64,000 nt of DNA. Origin: Saxidomus purpurata. Its lineage: Eukaryota > Mollusca > Bivalvia > Venerida > Veneridae. The DNA is taken from contig JAFMSR010000002.1 of NCBI GenBank assembly GCA_022818135.1, positions 49,322,801 to 49,386,800 on the forward strand, in the 5' to 3' direction. Shown in pieces: positions 11,201 to 26,200 of this stretch. Under the pieces are notes generated by a model. The model searched no databases and was not told the origin of the DNA. It saw nothing but the letters and a program-made list of their open reading frames with translations. Every line of letters starts with the position of its first letter. The first letter of the stretch is position 1. Made by a program: the position numbers and the translations under genes.

Positions 11201-14200
11201 TGCAGTCATTTTCATTTCTATACATGCATATCATGGCATAGTGAAAAGTGTGATATTGTGGTGAAAAATCAACGGAAACACGAGCTACAAAGTTTTCACT
11301 TTTCCTTGGCGGAGGGCTGTTCCGAAGTTTCTCGGTTGCGCAATATACAGAAGATTATACATGTGTATGTGCATGTTATTCAGCTGGATATCGACAATCA
11401 TTTAATTTAGCGCATCATCATTTACCTGCATTGCTCACCTGTCCTGATTTTATAGGTGCATTTTACATTTTACGTGCTTTAAGTCTCTACCTGTTATAAA
11501 CAGTATTTGAACAATATAGTAACTTTTGCATGAAGTCTGCTATAAACATGTATAGTGTGTCGGATCTACATCCGGAACAGCCCTTTAAAAGACTAAGCTA
11601 AGCAACCACAGCTGGTTACTGTTTGAACTTACTTCGATGTGCAGAGATGTCGCTATATCCATCTGTTCTGTCGGGAGACATCATACCGCTGTCTTCATCG
11701 GGGGCAAACACCACTCTTGGTTGGAACACGTGTAAATGATCCGGTCGATCGGCTGGGTCCGGTTCATCATATCCGTTTGCATCTTGATTAGGCGTTGAGA
11801 AATGCCCAGGCTCAAACTTTGACTGTATTGAGACTACATTAAACCTTGGATTCTCTGAAGGTGACGGCGGAAGGGGTGGCGGTGGCGGGGCGGGCATTAG
11901 ATTAGGCTGCCTTGGCGGGCGGATCATTCCTGGGTAATGAGATGACACGCCAGCAACAGGACGCTCAGATGTATCGAATGGAATGGGTGATGGCGCCGGT
12001 GACACAGGCTTTGGTGGAACAGGCGGGCCCTTTCGACCCGACTTTTCAGCGGGCATCGGGGGTACATTAATCTTTGGTGGGGTCCAGACCACTTTCTTTG
12101 GCAGTTCAAACATAGGGTAATTAGGATCGTCCATTTTCGGTGCATTATACTTTACACCGGCCGGCCTATACGCGTCATTACGTTTTGGGGTTGTATCAAA
12201 CATGTGTTCAGCTTCCCATTTCTTCTGCTCGCGTATTATGAAAGGATCCAGGTTTTCTTTACTTCCTCGAGACCCCCGAGAACTTCTCACGCTAACTCTG
12301 TCTAAACTACCGGACTGTACAGACGCCGGACGACCGTGTGATCCTGGAGCTGGAGACAGACTCCGCGGTTGCCACATCACCGGGGACGATTTCCTTTGAC
12401 CATATGATATATCCAATGTACTCTGACTCTTTTTCAAATTAGATCTATTTTGAAGAGGCGGTTGCCATATCAGTGGAGATCGGTTTGGAGATCGGCTCTT
12501 GTGCTCAGTTGAGCCAATACTGGTATAGCTCACAGCTGGTGACACTCCAGCACTACTGCCGTAACGGATGGCCTGTTCAGTGGTCGTTTTCGTGAATTGA
12601 CGGTCGTCTCCGTCCCTCATCACAAATTTGTTTGTCTGTATGTTTCTTAGTGTGTTTCCCTCCGTAGAAGTGTGACCCCTTGAAGCGGAAGAAACTTTTC
12701 TCGGAGATGCGTTTTCATGGCTTGACATCATCGTTATGACACGAGTATGTCGCTGGGGATCCAGTGGTTGTGAGGCACCGTGTGCACCAGCAGGTCTGGA
12801 ATGAAAAGAAAAAAAAATAGGATAGCAGAAAATCTAAATGATGTACCTATAATGTTATAACACTGAACGATGATTGCTGTTACTTGGATATCATACAGTC
12901 GGACCCTACTGTGAGTAATGTTACAGATCAAACAGTTTGATGAGGTGTGTTTCTACCTTTTAGATGTTTTACACAATGTACAAATTCATGATGGGAGAAA
13001 AGTAAAGATTTAAGAAATAAAACGACAAAGAACGGAGCGAACACACAATGCATATTGGTTATATATGTAAGCAGCGGGACCAGGCTAAATATCGCTCTCT
13101 AAATGCCGAGGTTTTGTTCAGAGTTCCTACCGGTTTATTTCTTAAATCTTGAGCCCAACGGTCCAACTCAAAGAGATATACAACACACGCACGACCAAAA
13201 ACTGAATACCTTAAACAAACGTTTACAGTCGCTTCCATGCAGACATGGAATTCCATACCAGAAACCACCAGAAATTCAGTCTCTTTAAATGCTTTTTAAG
13301 TATCATTGTAAGCTATGTTTAATGAGTAATTACAGCACATTATAAAACACAGGTGTCTGCTCCTTATTTTATTGCCAATGTTTAGTCGGTTATGTATTTT
13401 GTATTATTGTTACTTCGTTATATATAGAATACGTATGTACATTTTGCTTTTAATGTATTGCGTTATGAGTTTTACCTTCTGAAAATAAAGACAAATATTA
13501 TTATTATTCCATAAAAACTATAGACAAACCAATTTTGACGACGCACGACGGACAGCGGACACTGCTGAACTTGAGCACTTTGTGCTCAGGTTTGCAACAT
13601 GGTTTGATATGAAATGATATATCCCGAAACTTGGAGCCGATACACATGTAACTTGAAGACGATATATGTTTATAGGGCAATAATACGTATACATTTTGCC
13701 TTACAAAGACGTTTGATTGAATTATGCTGGAGAATCTGTCCGTATTCACCGAAGTAACACGATGTAGAAACAACTTAATAATCAATGTTTCCTTTTAATT
13801 TTAAACTTACCTCGCCACTTCGAATACGATTTGACCACTGGCCATTTCAACAATGTCCATGGCTGACTGGTGAGACTTGCCTGATAACGGATAGCCATTA
13901 ATACCTAGAACCACGTCCCCCTCTTTTAACCCGGCTCGCTGGGAATGACTGTTTTTGCGAATCTGGAAATAATATTAAAATTGAAAACTATACCGTTATT
14001 GTTTCATGGGTTTGGGGATAACTTTGATTCAAACAACCTTAGACACAATGTGGAATATTAAGGTATCAAGCCCCTCTCAGTGTTCTATATATGAAAACTT
14101 TTAAAACACTGAAGGTTGAAGATAAATGTCTAAATCTGAAAATGCATTTAGTTAACAAGAGCTGTCAGTAGGCCAGCGCGCTTGACTTTTTTAGTGCTTG

Positions 14201-17200
14201 CCAATAAAACATAACTTTAACAGTTAAGGGCACAAAAGAACTTTTAACTAGGAATTTCTAATTACAAATCAAGAGACATTTTCACAGAGTTATCTTCTCT
14301 TGCTTACAGATAGGTCTCATGATGGTACATAAGTACTCCAACTTTCAAAGTAATATCTCAAATGGTTAATTCAACAAATGGACAAGAATGAAAATTTTAA
14401 CCGAGTTTCTAATTCAAAAAAGGCCATAATCCAACTTCCAAATTAATACCTTAAACAGTTTAGTCAAAAAGTGGACTGGTACGAAAAAACTTAACCCAGA
14501 TTCTAAGTCGATAAAGGGCCTTAATTTTTAAAACAAATCCCTGACAGAGTTACCTTCTCTTGTCTACAGATGGTAGTAATGATGTAAACAAGCATTCAAA
14601 GTTTCAAAGCAATATTTCAAAGGGTTAAGGCAATAAGTGGATTTTACCCATATTCAATGTATTTTCTAAGTAAAGAGGAGCATAATTGTGTTGAAAACCT
14701 TGACAGAGTTATGTACTCTTGTCTGTTGATGTAGGTCATGATGGTAAATAAGTATGGTTAGTTTCAAAGCAATACCTCTAATGGTTTTGAAATAAAGTGA
14801 GGTGGTACGAAAAACTTTACCAAGCTCAATACACTTTCTAAGTCAAACAAGGAACTAGATGGGTGTTCAGTAGAACACTTGTGTCACCCTCTTATGCTTT
14901 GTCAGAATAACCAACAATTTTGTGACAAAATCTAAGTGTAAAAAGGGGCATAACTCTGTCAAATATGACCTTGACCAACAAACTTTGGCGGCATCATGAC
15001 CCTTATGTCATAAGCAATACAATTTAAAAGTTTTATGAAGAAATTTAAGAAATGGCAAAGTTATAGCCAAAATTTAGTTTTCGTGACAAAATCTAAGTAC
15101 AAAAAGGGGCATAACTCTGTCAAATAAGACCTTGACCTACAAAATTTGGCGGCATCACAACCCTTTTGACATAAGCAATATAATTTGAAAGTTTGATAAA
15201 GAAATCTTAAGAAATGGCAAAGTTATAGCAAAATCTAAGTTATAAAGGGGCATAACTCTGTCAAATATGACCTTGACCTACACAATTTGGCGGCATCACG
15301 ACCCTTATGTCATAGCAATACAATTTGAAAGTTTGATGAAGAAATCTTAAGAAATGGCAAAGTTATAGCCAACGTTGAGTTTTCGTGACAAAATCTAAGT
15401 ACAAAAAGGGGCATAACTCTGTCAAATATGAACTTGACCCACAAAATTTGGTGGCATCATGACCCTATTATCATAAGCAATACAATTGTAAAGTTTGATG
15501 AAGAAATTTAAGAAATGGCAAAGTTATAGAAAAAATCTAAGTATAAAAAGGGGCGTAACTCTGTCAAATATGACCTTGACCTAACAATTTGGCGGCATCA
15601 CGACCCTTATGTCATAAGCAATACAATTTGAAAATTTGATGAAGAAATTTAAGAAAGGGCAAAGTTATAGCCAAAGTTAAGTTTTCGTGACAAAATCTAA
15701 GTACAAAAAGGGCATAACTCTGTCAAATATGAACTTGACCTAAAAATTTGGTGGCTCATGACCCTATTATCAGCAATACTTGTAAAGTTTGATGAAGAAA
15801 TCTTAAGAAATGGCAAAGTTATAGCCAACGTTAGTTTGTGTGACGGACGGACGCGGACCAACCGAGCAGGACAAAAAGGGCTATAATTCTGTCAAAAACC
15901 TTGACAGAGTTATGTACTCTTGTCTGTAGATAGAGGTTATGATGGTAAACAAATATGGTAAGTTTCAAAGCCATACCTCTAATAGTTTTGAAATAAAGTG
16001 GGGTGGTACGAAAAACTTAACCAAGGTGTGACACCAACGCCGACGCCGGGGCGAGTAGGATAGCTCCTCTTTTCTTCGAAAAGTCGAGCTAAAAATGATT
16101 AAAGTGATTAAAAGTAGGAAAACATAAGAGAGAGTTTATCTTAAATCGTGTTGCCTGTAACAACCCCATTATTCAAGATTGAATCTTCAAGCACCGTGGT
16201 GTTAGGAGTTCAAGGCAATCTATATAGATACACAGCAGAATGTTTTGTTGGTATATTAACAGGTAATCAATCAAAGCTCATATGCTAACAATACGTGAAA
16301 CAGCTGACGCTTCTAACACACGTGTTCCATCATTGTTCTTTTCGTGTAGGCAGATTAACAGTCGTAATTATAAGTGACTTTACCTCAACAACAATTTGTC
16401 TGTACATGTATATTGGCCGTCTGGCGGTCATATTGCCAAAGGTGTTTTGACCAAACCTACAGCATTGTCTTATTAATATGTTGTAATTCGGACTTTACAA
16501 TAAAGTTTGATAAAACATTAAATGTCCCTTCATACGCCGAAGGGACGTATTATGGGAACACCCGCGGGCGGGCGGGCGGCGTCCATACTTTGTCCGCTCT
16601 CTAAATCGAACAGTTTACATCTGATATTCACCAAACTTGGTGAAAATGTTTGCTGGCATAATGTGTCGGCCAAGTTCGATAACCAGCCAAATCGACTTTG
16701 GCGCTTCTTGATTATGACCTTTGAATTATGCAAAATTCGCCAAATTAGCATTGTCCTCTGCCTAAGTCAAACAGTTTTCATCCAATCTTCACCAAACTTC
16801 ATGAAAATGCATAATACCTAGGCCAAAAACGATCACCAGCCAAATCGCTCTGGACACTTTTGGATTATGGCCCTTGAATTACGTAAAATTGACCGAGATA
16901 TAATGCCAACACACATTCTGACCAAGTTTGGTGAAGATCAGATGAAAACTGTTCGACTTAGAGAGCGAACAACATGTGGACGCCTCCTGCCACGGGTAAT
17001 CTCATAATACGTCCCTTTGGGCGTATGAAAAGGGATGTCATTTTATACAAAATGAATGTACAGATATTAACTGAGTATTATCAAAGAATTGACTTACTTT
17101 CGTGATTCTAAATGATTATTCGTATGAGAAACGAGTGTAATGCCTTATAATATCGTATTGTGCATGCCATAATGTCTGGACCAAGACGAAAACTGCTAAC

Positions 17201-20200
17201 GAAGTTATTTTGAATACATTTAGTTGATTTTACTCCTGAGTAACGAACTTAAGGGTTAAGTTGAAAAAAAGACGAACAACGCAGTTCCATTCACTACAGT
17301 AAGGGATCTATGTATTCAAAACTTTCCTTAATGTGAGAATTTTAAAGCTGCTCGCTCTCATATTTTGATTAAAAAAGTTCTTCAAACTGTTTGAAAATGA
17401 ATTATATTAGAACATATTGTCATATAAAAATGTTCCAGGATAAAATTATGTAAAGTCTATCTGTAGATTTGAAATAATACGCTACCAAATTATAAAGCAT
17501 TACAGACACGTTAACAACATTTTCAATGGATTTTTGCAAACTCCTACCTAGATTTTTAGCCATAAGTTTTATATTTTATGTATTAATATATCATTGTTGA
17601 ACATTTTATTTTTTCAACGGCAACTGTGAGCCAACAGCTTTAAAGCTGTCATGCCGTGTCGCTTGACAACAAACATAATCGATGTCCAACATGATCTTGC
17701 TCGTCTCCTGATTATTGAATCGTACTTTAATTTAGATGATATTCAAACAGGGATGTGAATACTCTGTAACAGTGGGCCTAGTTTCGTTTGACGTGTCTTG
17801 TAATAAAGTCCGGCGTGGTCAAATAATAGACGTACACGTTCCACACAAATTAAGGTACTAAACTTAGACGAGCGTACAGCAGAGAAGTAATGTGTTCCGG
17901 TGAAAATATCATAATTCATATTAATCAAGTTGTGTGTTGTGTAACCTATGATGCTGTTTGTATTTCTTATATTTACTGCGTTTGCTCTGCTATGAAAATC
18001 TGCTGATGATCAAGGTTAGAACAACGCTTAATGTCATAAGTGAATGTTCACAGGTATATAACAGCAACAAGTATATCAAAGCACTCTGTCGCTATGGCAA
18101 CAGTATAAATGCCGTCTGAGACTTGAATGCGATCCAGCATTCAAATGATAACCGTCTTCGCATCAAAGAAATGCCATGCTAAGACAGAATTTTGATCCAT
18201 CGGCAATAATGGACCTTTATCACTTTGTAAACGACCTAAGATTTTTTTCTGAAATGATGTTGGTTACCTAGGAAATATTTAAGCATGTGTCAATGTCAAA
18301 GCAGTCATTTTTACGCGATCACTTCTATTTTGAGATTACCAAAAAAAATTTTTCCGCTTTGATTTCATTTGGTAAATTCTAACGTGTCCGTTAAAAGTCG
18401 CCCAGAAATGTTATAGGAACTGAGCTTTGGGTAAGTTGAAACTTTGTCATTTTAGATGCTAGTATACTGACTGCGATGCTTTCTAGGTAATGGTTTCACT
18501 TGAGTGATTTTGATTAACGTATTAAGTTACCATATTACCGTATCAAAATTGCAACACATATTTTGCTACTGCTATTATCTACATATTTGATAAGTTGTTT
18601 CATTTCTTAATAAACGAAAAATTAAAGTCTGACCAGGGGTTTTGTAGATTTAGTGTCCACAAGATTTTACTGTCTGCTCTCCTTGACCGTGACCGAAACA
18701 TTGACCATGCACAACTGCGCATGGTACTGATCGCTTTTGTGAAGTATCATTAAATTGTAACCAGGGATTTAAGAGTTAAGCGTTACGTATGATTTCACTA
18801 TCGCGAGCATTTGTGACCTTGACCTTTGACGTAGTGACCCGAAACATGGCCCATGCACAACAAGGCATGGTATCCATCACTTTTGTATCATTAAACTCTG
18901 ACCACGGGTTTTGGAAATTTAGTGTCCACAATATTTAGACTATAGAAGGACAGACGGACATGCTGAATCCAGTATATCCCTAAGATTTTGTGTTCGGGGG
19001 TATAATTTTTCTAAACTCTTTGCTTGGTACAAACAAATTAAGATAGCTGAAAGATTCATCTCATGACGTGTTACTAATTGGTTTCCCTGGCGAATTAAAA
19101 TATTACGTTAACTATGATGAGCAGATACAAATTGACAAATATTGATCTCTCTTGAACTGATATCATATTTAAGATCCTTCGGGTAGAATTTGCATAGATT
19201 TAATCATCTGACCTAGTATAACAGACGGAGGCTAACAATTGCTTTTTTGCCCTTTCTTGTCAAATGAAAGAAATAAAATGAAAAAAAAAAATTCCTGGCA
19301 GTGTTCTAATGCATCCTTTTCTGGTGACCATCATTAGCATGAAGGATGATTTCTAAACACAATAATATACAAAGATCTATTGAAATTACTGAAAGAAACT
19401 TTCAATTTCTTAATTTTTTGGACCAGGTATCATTGTTTTACACGGATATCAAAACGGCAATTCGGCAAATTTGATACTTGCAAGTCACGGTTAAATGCCG
19501 ATGCCGAGATTCAAACACACGACCATCGGGGTTAGGAGTCCAACAATAAACCTCTACACTCTTGAATACTTGAACAGAAGAGAATTTGCGCAAATTGGCA
19601 GGATAATTGTATCTTCTTTTACAACCCTTAACACATCTGTTTACTTATTTATAGTCTAAATTATGGAAAAGATGTAATTTGTCGTATTGGTGCACTTTAT
19701 TTGTCGCGCTGAAATAAACCACCATAGGTAAATTAATGTTGTATATTATTATACCCCCGAACACAAAGTATAACTGGGATAAACTTGATTCAGCCTGTCT
19801 GTCCGTCAGTCCGCCCGTCTGTCTGTCCGTCTGTCTGTAGACGGAATCTTGTGGACACTAAATCTCCAAAACTCCTGGTCAGAATTTAATGATACTTCAC
19901 AAAAATGATAAGTACAGTGCTTAGTTGTGCGTGGTCCATGTTTCGGATCACTATGTCAAAGGTCAAGGTCACAGGGGCTTGGTATAGTAGACTCTTATGG
20001 ACGCTAAATCTATAGAAAACTCTGGTCAGAATTTATTGATAATTCACAGAAGTGATAATAACAATGCCTAGTTGTGCATAGTCCATGTTTCGGGTCACTA
20101 TGTCAAAGGTCAAGGTCACAGGGGCTCGGTATAGTAAAATCTTGTGGACGCTAAATCTCCAAAAACCCTGTCAGAATTTAATGATACTTTACAAAAGTGA

Positions 20201-23200
20201 TAAGAACATGTCTAGTTGTGCATGGTCGATGTTTCGGGTCACTAGGTCAAAGGTCAAGGTCACAGGGGCTCGAGATAGTAAAAGATTATAGACGCTAAAT
20301 CTCCAAAACCCCATGTCAGAATATAATGATACTTCACAGAAGTGATAAGCACCATACCTAGTTGTGCATGGTCGATGTTTCGGGTCACTAGGTTAAAAGT
20401 CTCAGAGGTTTGAGATAGTAAAAACTTGTGCGTTTTTAATCTAAAACAATTTAATCATACATAGTCCAATAATTAAAGCATCAAATATTACATAAATTTT
20501 ATATACTGTGTCAGTGGGGTGTTCATCGCCTTCAGTGAGAGTTATAGTATTCAACTGGGTTTCGAGGGTTTGTAACAGCTACAAATCATAATGCTTTGTT
20601 AACAGTTTTCTATTATAATGTAAAAGTTGAGAAAAAACGTGTTTTTGTGGTAAATATTACCCGGTATATAGATATAATGTTAAATAGATTAGAGAACGGT
20701 TTTTGGAAGGACGTCATATGTGTACACTCTATCATAATTGGCATATACATATTTTAACAACAACTTTCCTATATGCCTCTTTTTTATAACTAAAACTTGA
20801 TTGATCCATCCATTGATCCATGTAAAAGAATGGTACGATAAAGTTATTATAAGCCTTACATAATTGAGATGCTGCGAAGAACAAGAGCTGTCCCTCACAA
20901 GTGACGAATACCCCCGAAAGAGGTGTCTCACAGTCTTTGTCCTCTCCATGTGCTCAATAATTGTGGTATGTAATTTTAAAATCCTCCCATGCATGACAGA
21001 GTTACCATGGATACAGTATTCCATTACTTTTAAACACTAAGTGTGACCTTGACCTTTGCGGTAGGGACATGGGTCTTGCACGCGACACGTCGTCTTGGTG
21101 TGCTAGACATTTGTGCCAAGTTATTTTAAAATTCTTCAATGCATGACAAAGTTACAGTCTGGACACGAATGTGTGCATATATTCAGGCTTCCATTACCTA
21201 TAAACTCCAAGTGTGACATTGACCTTTAAGGTAAGGACAGGGTCTTGCACGCGACACATCGGCTCGATGTGCTAGACATTTGTACCAAGTTATTTGAAAA
21301 TCAATCAGTGCATGACAGAGTTACAGTCCAGACACGAATGTGTGCATATATACAGGATTCCATTACTTTCAAACTCTAAGTGTGACCTTGACCTTTGAGG
21401 TAGGGATGTGGGTTTTGCACGCGACATGTCGTCTTAATGTGATTGACATTTGTGCCAAGTTATTTTAAAATCCTTCAATACATGACAAAGTTACAGTTCG
21501 AACACGAATGTGTGCATATATAGAGGTTTCCATTACCTTCAAACTGTAAGTGTGACCTTGAACTTTGAGGCAGGGACGTGGGTTTTGCATGCGACACGTC
21601 GTCTTGATGTGATTGACATTTGTGCCAAGTTACTTTAAAATCCTTCGATGCATGACAAAGTTACAATCCGGACACGAATGTGTAAGTGGGGACGCACACA
21701 CGGACGGACGGTGCGATTTTAATATGCCACCCTTCGGGGGCATAAAATGGTATCTTTCTTGAGAGACAAGAACTAACAATGATATCCGGATTAAAAATGG
21801 TTTAACATTCTTTAAAATTTGAGTAAATTTCGGTCAAAACATACATTTGGTCTTGATTGAAATCGGCATTAAAGGGACATACCCTATAACTGATGTTAAA
21901 CTTTAAATAACCTATAAAACATAAATAATAGAACATTCTGAAGTTACCTAAATGTTTAAGCTGTGTATTCCAGCCATTATCAATAAAATCAGCGTTTTAA
22001 AATATGTTGCAGTACCTTAAACCATTCGATAACCTATGTAGAGTTGTTGTTATGAACAACATGTTGTATAATTAATGGGTGGATGCGATTTACATGTATT
22101 ACAGAAAGCCTCTTTATTGATTAAATGTGGTAAAAGGAAACATTTTACGGAATGTTGTTCTTTAAATTATATTTATTTAAAATTTTAAGGTAATTGAACA
22201 CATTATCTAAATTTCGAGAATATAATCTGCTAGATGTAGGGTATGTCCCTTTAAAACCTATGGAACGCAAAATCTACATATGCTAAAATATTTGAAGAGC
22301 TTTTCAAATAATTTTAGAGGCAGCTCCCTCCAGATAACTATTATGTGCTATAATTCTAATAGAGGTTTCTCTATATAACACCAACGCCAGACTGCTTATA
22401 ATAGCTCTGTTCGAAACAACGGTAGCAAAACAACGGTTTTAATGAACAATTTTTAACAATACATGATAGTGACAATATATTATGATATTATATAAAGCTT
22501 AATGAGTACTTGTAGAAATGAGTAAATACAATCCTAGAGGCGTATAAATGCCGACAAGTTGTTGAGCAAATTGCTATTATTTGGAATACACCTCTTGATA
22601 GCTTTACGTGTTCTTCAAGTAGTCAAGCTGAAAGCCCACAACTTGTTCATATATTATATTGTTTGTTCATCATAACAATGTCTGTGCATGTGATGATTCC
22701 AATACACGACCTGATATTTAAGTAACTACTGTAAGTTTACCTGTAACTATGAAACATACAACACATCTCATCAACAGGTATTTGCACAGATCTCCCAGCT
22801 TCTATATTCAGTTTATGTTCAGTCATAAATGCAAAAACCTTTTTTTTTTTTTCTATTAAACAAAACTGGCCGGCTACATGATCTTTTTTCTATAAAACTG
22901 GCCAGCGACTTACGAAATGTTTCTAGCAGGCATGCAGGGCAAATTTAACTGTAAAATCGTGCTGTAATGTCTGTCTGTTCGCTCCAAAACTTGAAAATAC
23001 GAATAACAAGTTTGTCAACATTTCGTGCCTTCGTATGTTCGATCCTTGTTGTAGAATAAAAGATATCTAATTTTATGTGTCATGTTCATGTGATACGAAT
23101 TGAATTTTTTTTTCAGGTGTTTCACCAAAGTTAAATAAGATCTACCTATGAGTTCAGCTTTTGTTATACTCAAAGGCAAAAGAAACGTAACTTCTTTTCA

Positions 23201-26200
23201 TTTTCTTACTATATACAGAAAGTGCCAGTTTTACTTTTTTTCGTCAAAATCTGAATAAGTAATTAATTTTCATTTCCTATCTGTCTGCATGAAATTCCTA
23301 TTTGATAATTCAGAGACATTTATTATTTCTTCTATGTCTTTGACCCCGGTGAATTCTTTTTAAATATAACGTATATAAAAATTTCAAGCTAATTGGTAAA
23401 GTTGCGTTTCTTGTGCCAGCCAGTATATATTGTTCACAACGGAGTGAATACCAAATAGTTTTAATCGTTAAATACATCCCAAAGGTACAATACCTTGTAC
23501 ATCGGGCTTTGTAAAGACCTTTACTTAAGGATTATCCTGGGTAATTTTATGTTGGTAATTTTAATAATGACTAAATAACGACCGACCAGCAGACAGATAG
23601 ACATAGACAGGTATTAAGCTGACTTGTTTAAAATAGACAGACAGATCCACTAGGAACTGTGCACGAGGATTTGGTGTACACTTTGGGCTAACAAGATTAG
23701 TTCATTAATAAGTTATATCCGCGAATACACAAACTGTAAATCACTTTGAATTCACGAGACTAAAATCTATTAAAATGCATCTTTTACAGAAAAAACACGT
23801 TTAGATCTAGCCTACTTCAGACCTAAAAGCGTCTAATAAATGGCGGACGTCTGCAGAAATTTAAAATGCGACATATCTCTACCGGCTCTTAAAAGAAAAC
23901 ACTTATACTTGAAATAATCTACATCTTTATACATGTATGTGACAATTGTGTATCCACATTTCGCAATTAATATACCTAACCTTATAATTTATATTCCTTA
24001 CTAAGTCATCTGTTGAACAATATGTAATAAATTAACTGAAGAACCCACGTACACAGTTACCTCTATCATCAGACTGACGTTTAGTAAATGACTTTCAAAA
24101 TAGGAATGGTCAAAGTGCACTGTAACACCGGATTACAGCTCCTTTCGAATACAGCTCCACGGGAAGCTGTATTCGGTGCACATTATCGAATACAGCTCTC
24201 TTGGTGTAGCGGAGCTGTATTCGAACCAAAGCATATGCACATTCGAATAAAACTCCCTATGTTTGATAAAACGGATGATAAAACGGATTAAATAATAGAA
24301 GTCTGAGTATGTGGTGATGTGTCTCTTGACAAAATGAATTTATGTCTCTACTTAAGGAAGAAGCTTGGCCGTTCCGAAAACTTTTAAGTCAATGACCAAA
24401 TTGTAGTTCGAAAGCTTGGGTCCATCTGTCCGAACATTTGTCTGTTGTCCTACCCTGTATGTTGTCTTATCGGTCCGTCTGTGCGGGTGAATGTGCTTCA
24501 TTCCGTCAACAATTTACAAAGCACAAAACCACTTAAACTGCCGCCTTATGTGCAACAGTCATGCATGAAAAATGTAGGTTTATTGAAAGAAATTAATTAT
24601 TCAATACCAACAAAAAAAATCACGAAACCTCTAAGTTAAGTGTCATTCAACCGTTGTCCAACATGGGCGGACAAAAAGACAAACATCCAAGGGCTAAGTA
24701 CTGCATCCTGAATAGTGGGATGGATCCTTATCATTCTATAATAAATTCCGTGCCGCAGTGATACGCCTTAAATACACGTCTATGTTGCGTCGGTTCACTT
24801 GGGAGCTCTATTCGAAAAAAAAGGTACAAGAACCCCGAATACAGCTCCTATTTGATTAGGGAAGCTGTATTCGTTAATATGCACCGAATACAGCTCTCCG
24901 GGGAGCTGTATTCGAAAGGAGCTGTTTCCGGTATTACAGTGCACCAAATTTAAAAAAACTGCTGGTCAGAGTCCAATGCTTGGCCAGAATGCTTACCACC
25001 CGGAAAGCGAACATATTCTTTTAAAAAACATTAGTAATTGCAACAGGGTACAGTTGCATGGAATAAAACATGAATGCCAAATGTAATTTACATGTCTAAA
25101 AACAACTTTTTAGTCACTGACACATCAAAGTAGTCAAGCACTATTAAACATGAAAGTAAGTTTTATCGCACACTGTGTGATATTATATAATCTCATAAAG
25201 TTTACATGTACTTTGTATCACCCTGTAACGGCCAGGCTAAATTGTCTTCTGGAAACAATTACTACCAACAATCATCGTTTGATAGGATGCCAGGAACATC
25301 TCATTAGACCTTATTACCGAAGTAATTATTTCTTGTCAAGCTAGAATCATCTGATCTGCATCGATAGTACGTGAGACTATGATTTGTACATACTATAAAA
25401 TAATCATAGATATCAATATTGATCACTTCATTAACACACCACACATATGTCTGGTATAATCAGTGGTGAAGTAGTTGTCAGAAATATTCAGATGTTTTAA
25501 GTCGAATAATATCATGGCCAGAGTGGGCATTAAATTCATTAAAAGTGGAGTCACTTAATTATCTAACTATTATGAAAACTTCAATGAAGTTTCAAACTTC
25601 TTGTCCAGACTCTATGCGGAGCTATGTGTAAGACAGTAGCTTGCATGCAAACCGCAGCGGCAACTGCAGTTACGCCTTGTCGAGCTTACAATCTGAAGCA
25701 TAGATGATTAAAAAATACGTGTCGTACAACACAATTCTGTTTTCCCTAATTGAACTAGTTTTACCCACACAACTGACTGAAAAGAAGCTTATACTCGATC
25801 ATAAAGCTTGCTATATAGCCGACACTATTACCCGACACTGCGCTGAACTTGTTCGAGGAAGCATCATAACACGAGCAAGTTTCAGCACCATTCTTGCTAG
25901 CCTACACCGTATGCTAGACTAAACAGTATTAAAATGTCTATAGTAAAACAATAGACAATGGGTATTGTAAATTGATCTAAGCTCATTTTAGCTATGAAAG
26001 GAATATCAATGTTTGATTGAAACGAATTAATGTTTAATGTTTACTATTAATGTTTCACAAACATGTACATTATTGTTTCTGCTTAACAGACAGTGGGGTA
26101 GACAACAAGCAGATGAACGCTGACGCTCCCTTTTATTCGTGTTAAACCTAGTTATGCTTCCGTAAGGTAAGCTAAACATTAAAAACCAACTGACCTTGGC

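Noticed and set aside
12202..12399. Plus-strand frame inside the proline-rich exon
   Set aside because: Antisense shadow of the minus-strand coding exon.
16185..16215. CACCGTGGTGTTAGGAGTTCAAGG as a tRNA-like piece
   Set aside because: Only an anticodon-arm-like stretch; no T arm or second box within the right distance.
20085..20291. MFRVTMSKVKVTGARYSK-type frame
   Set aside because: Repeats itself with the tandem unit of the element at 19748; not a gene.
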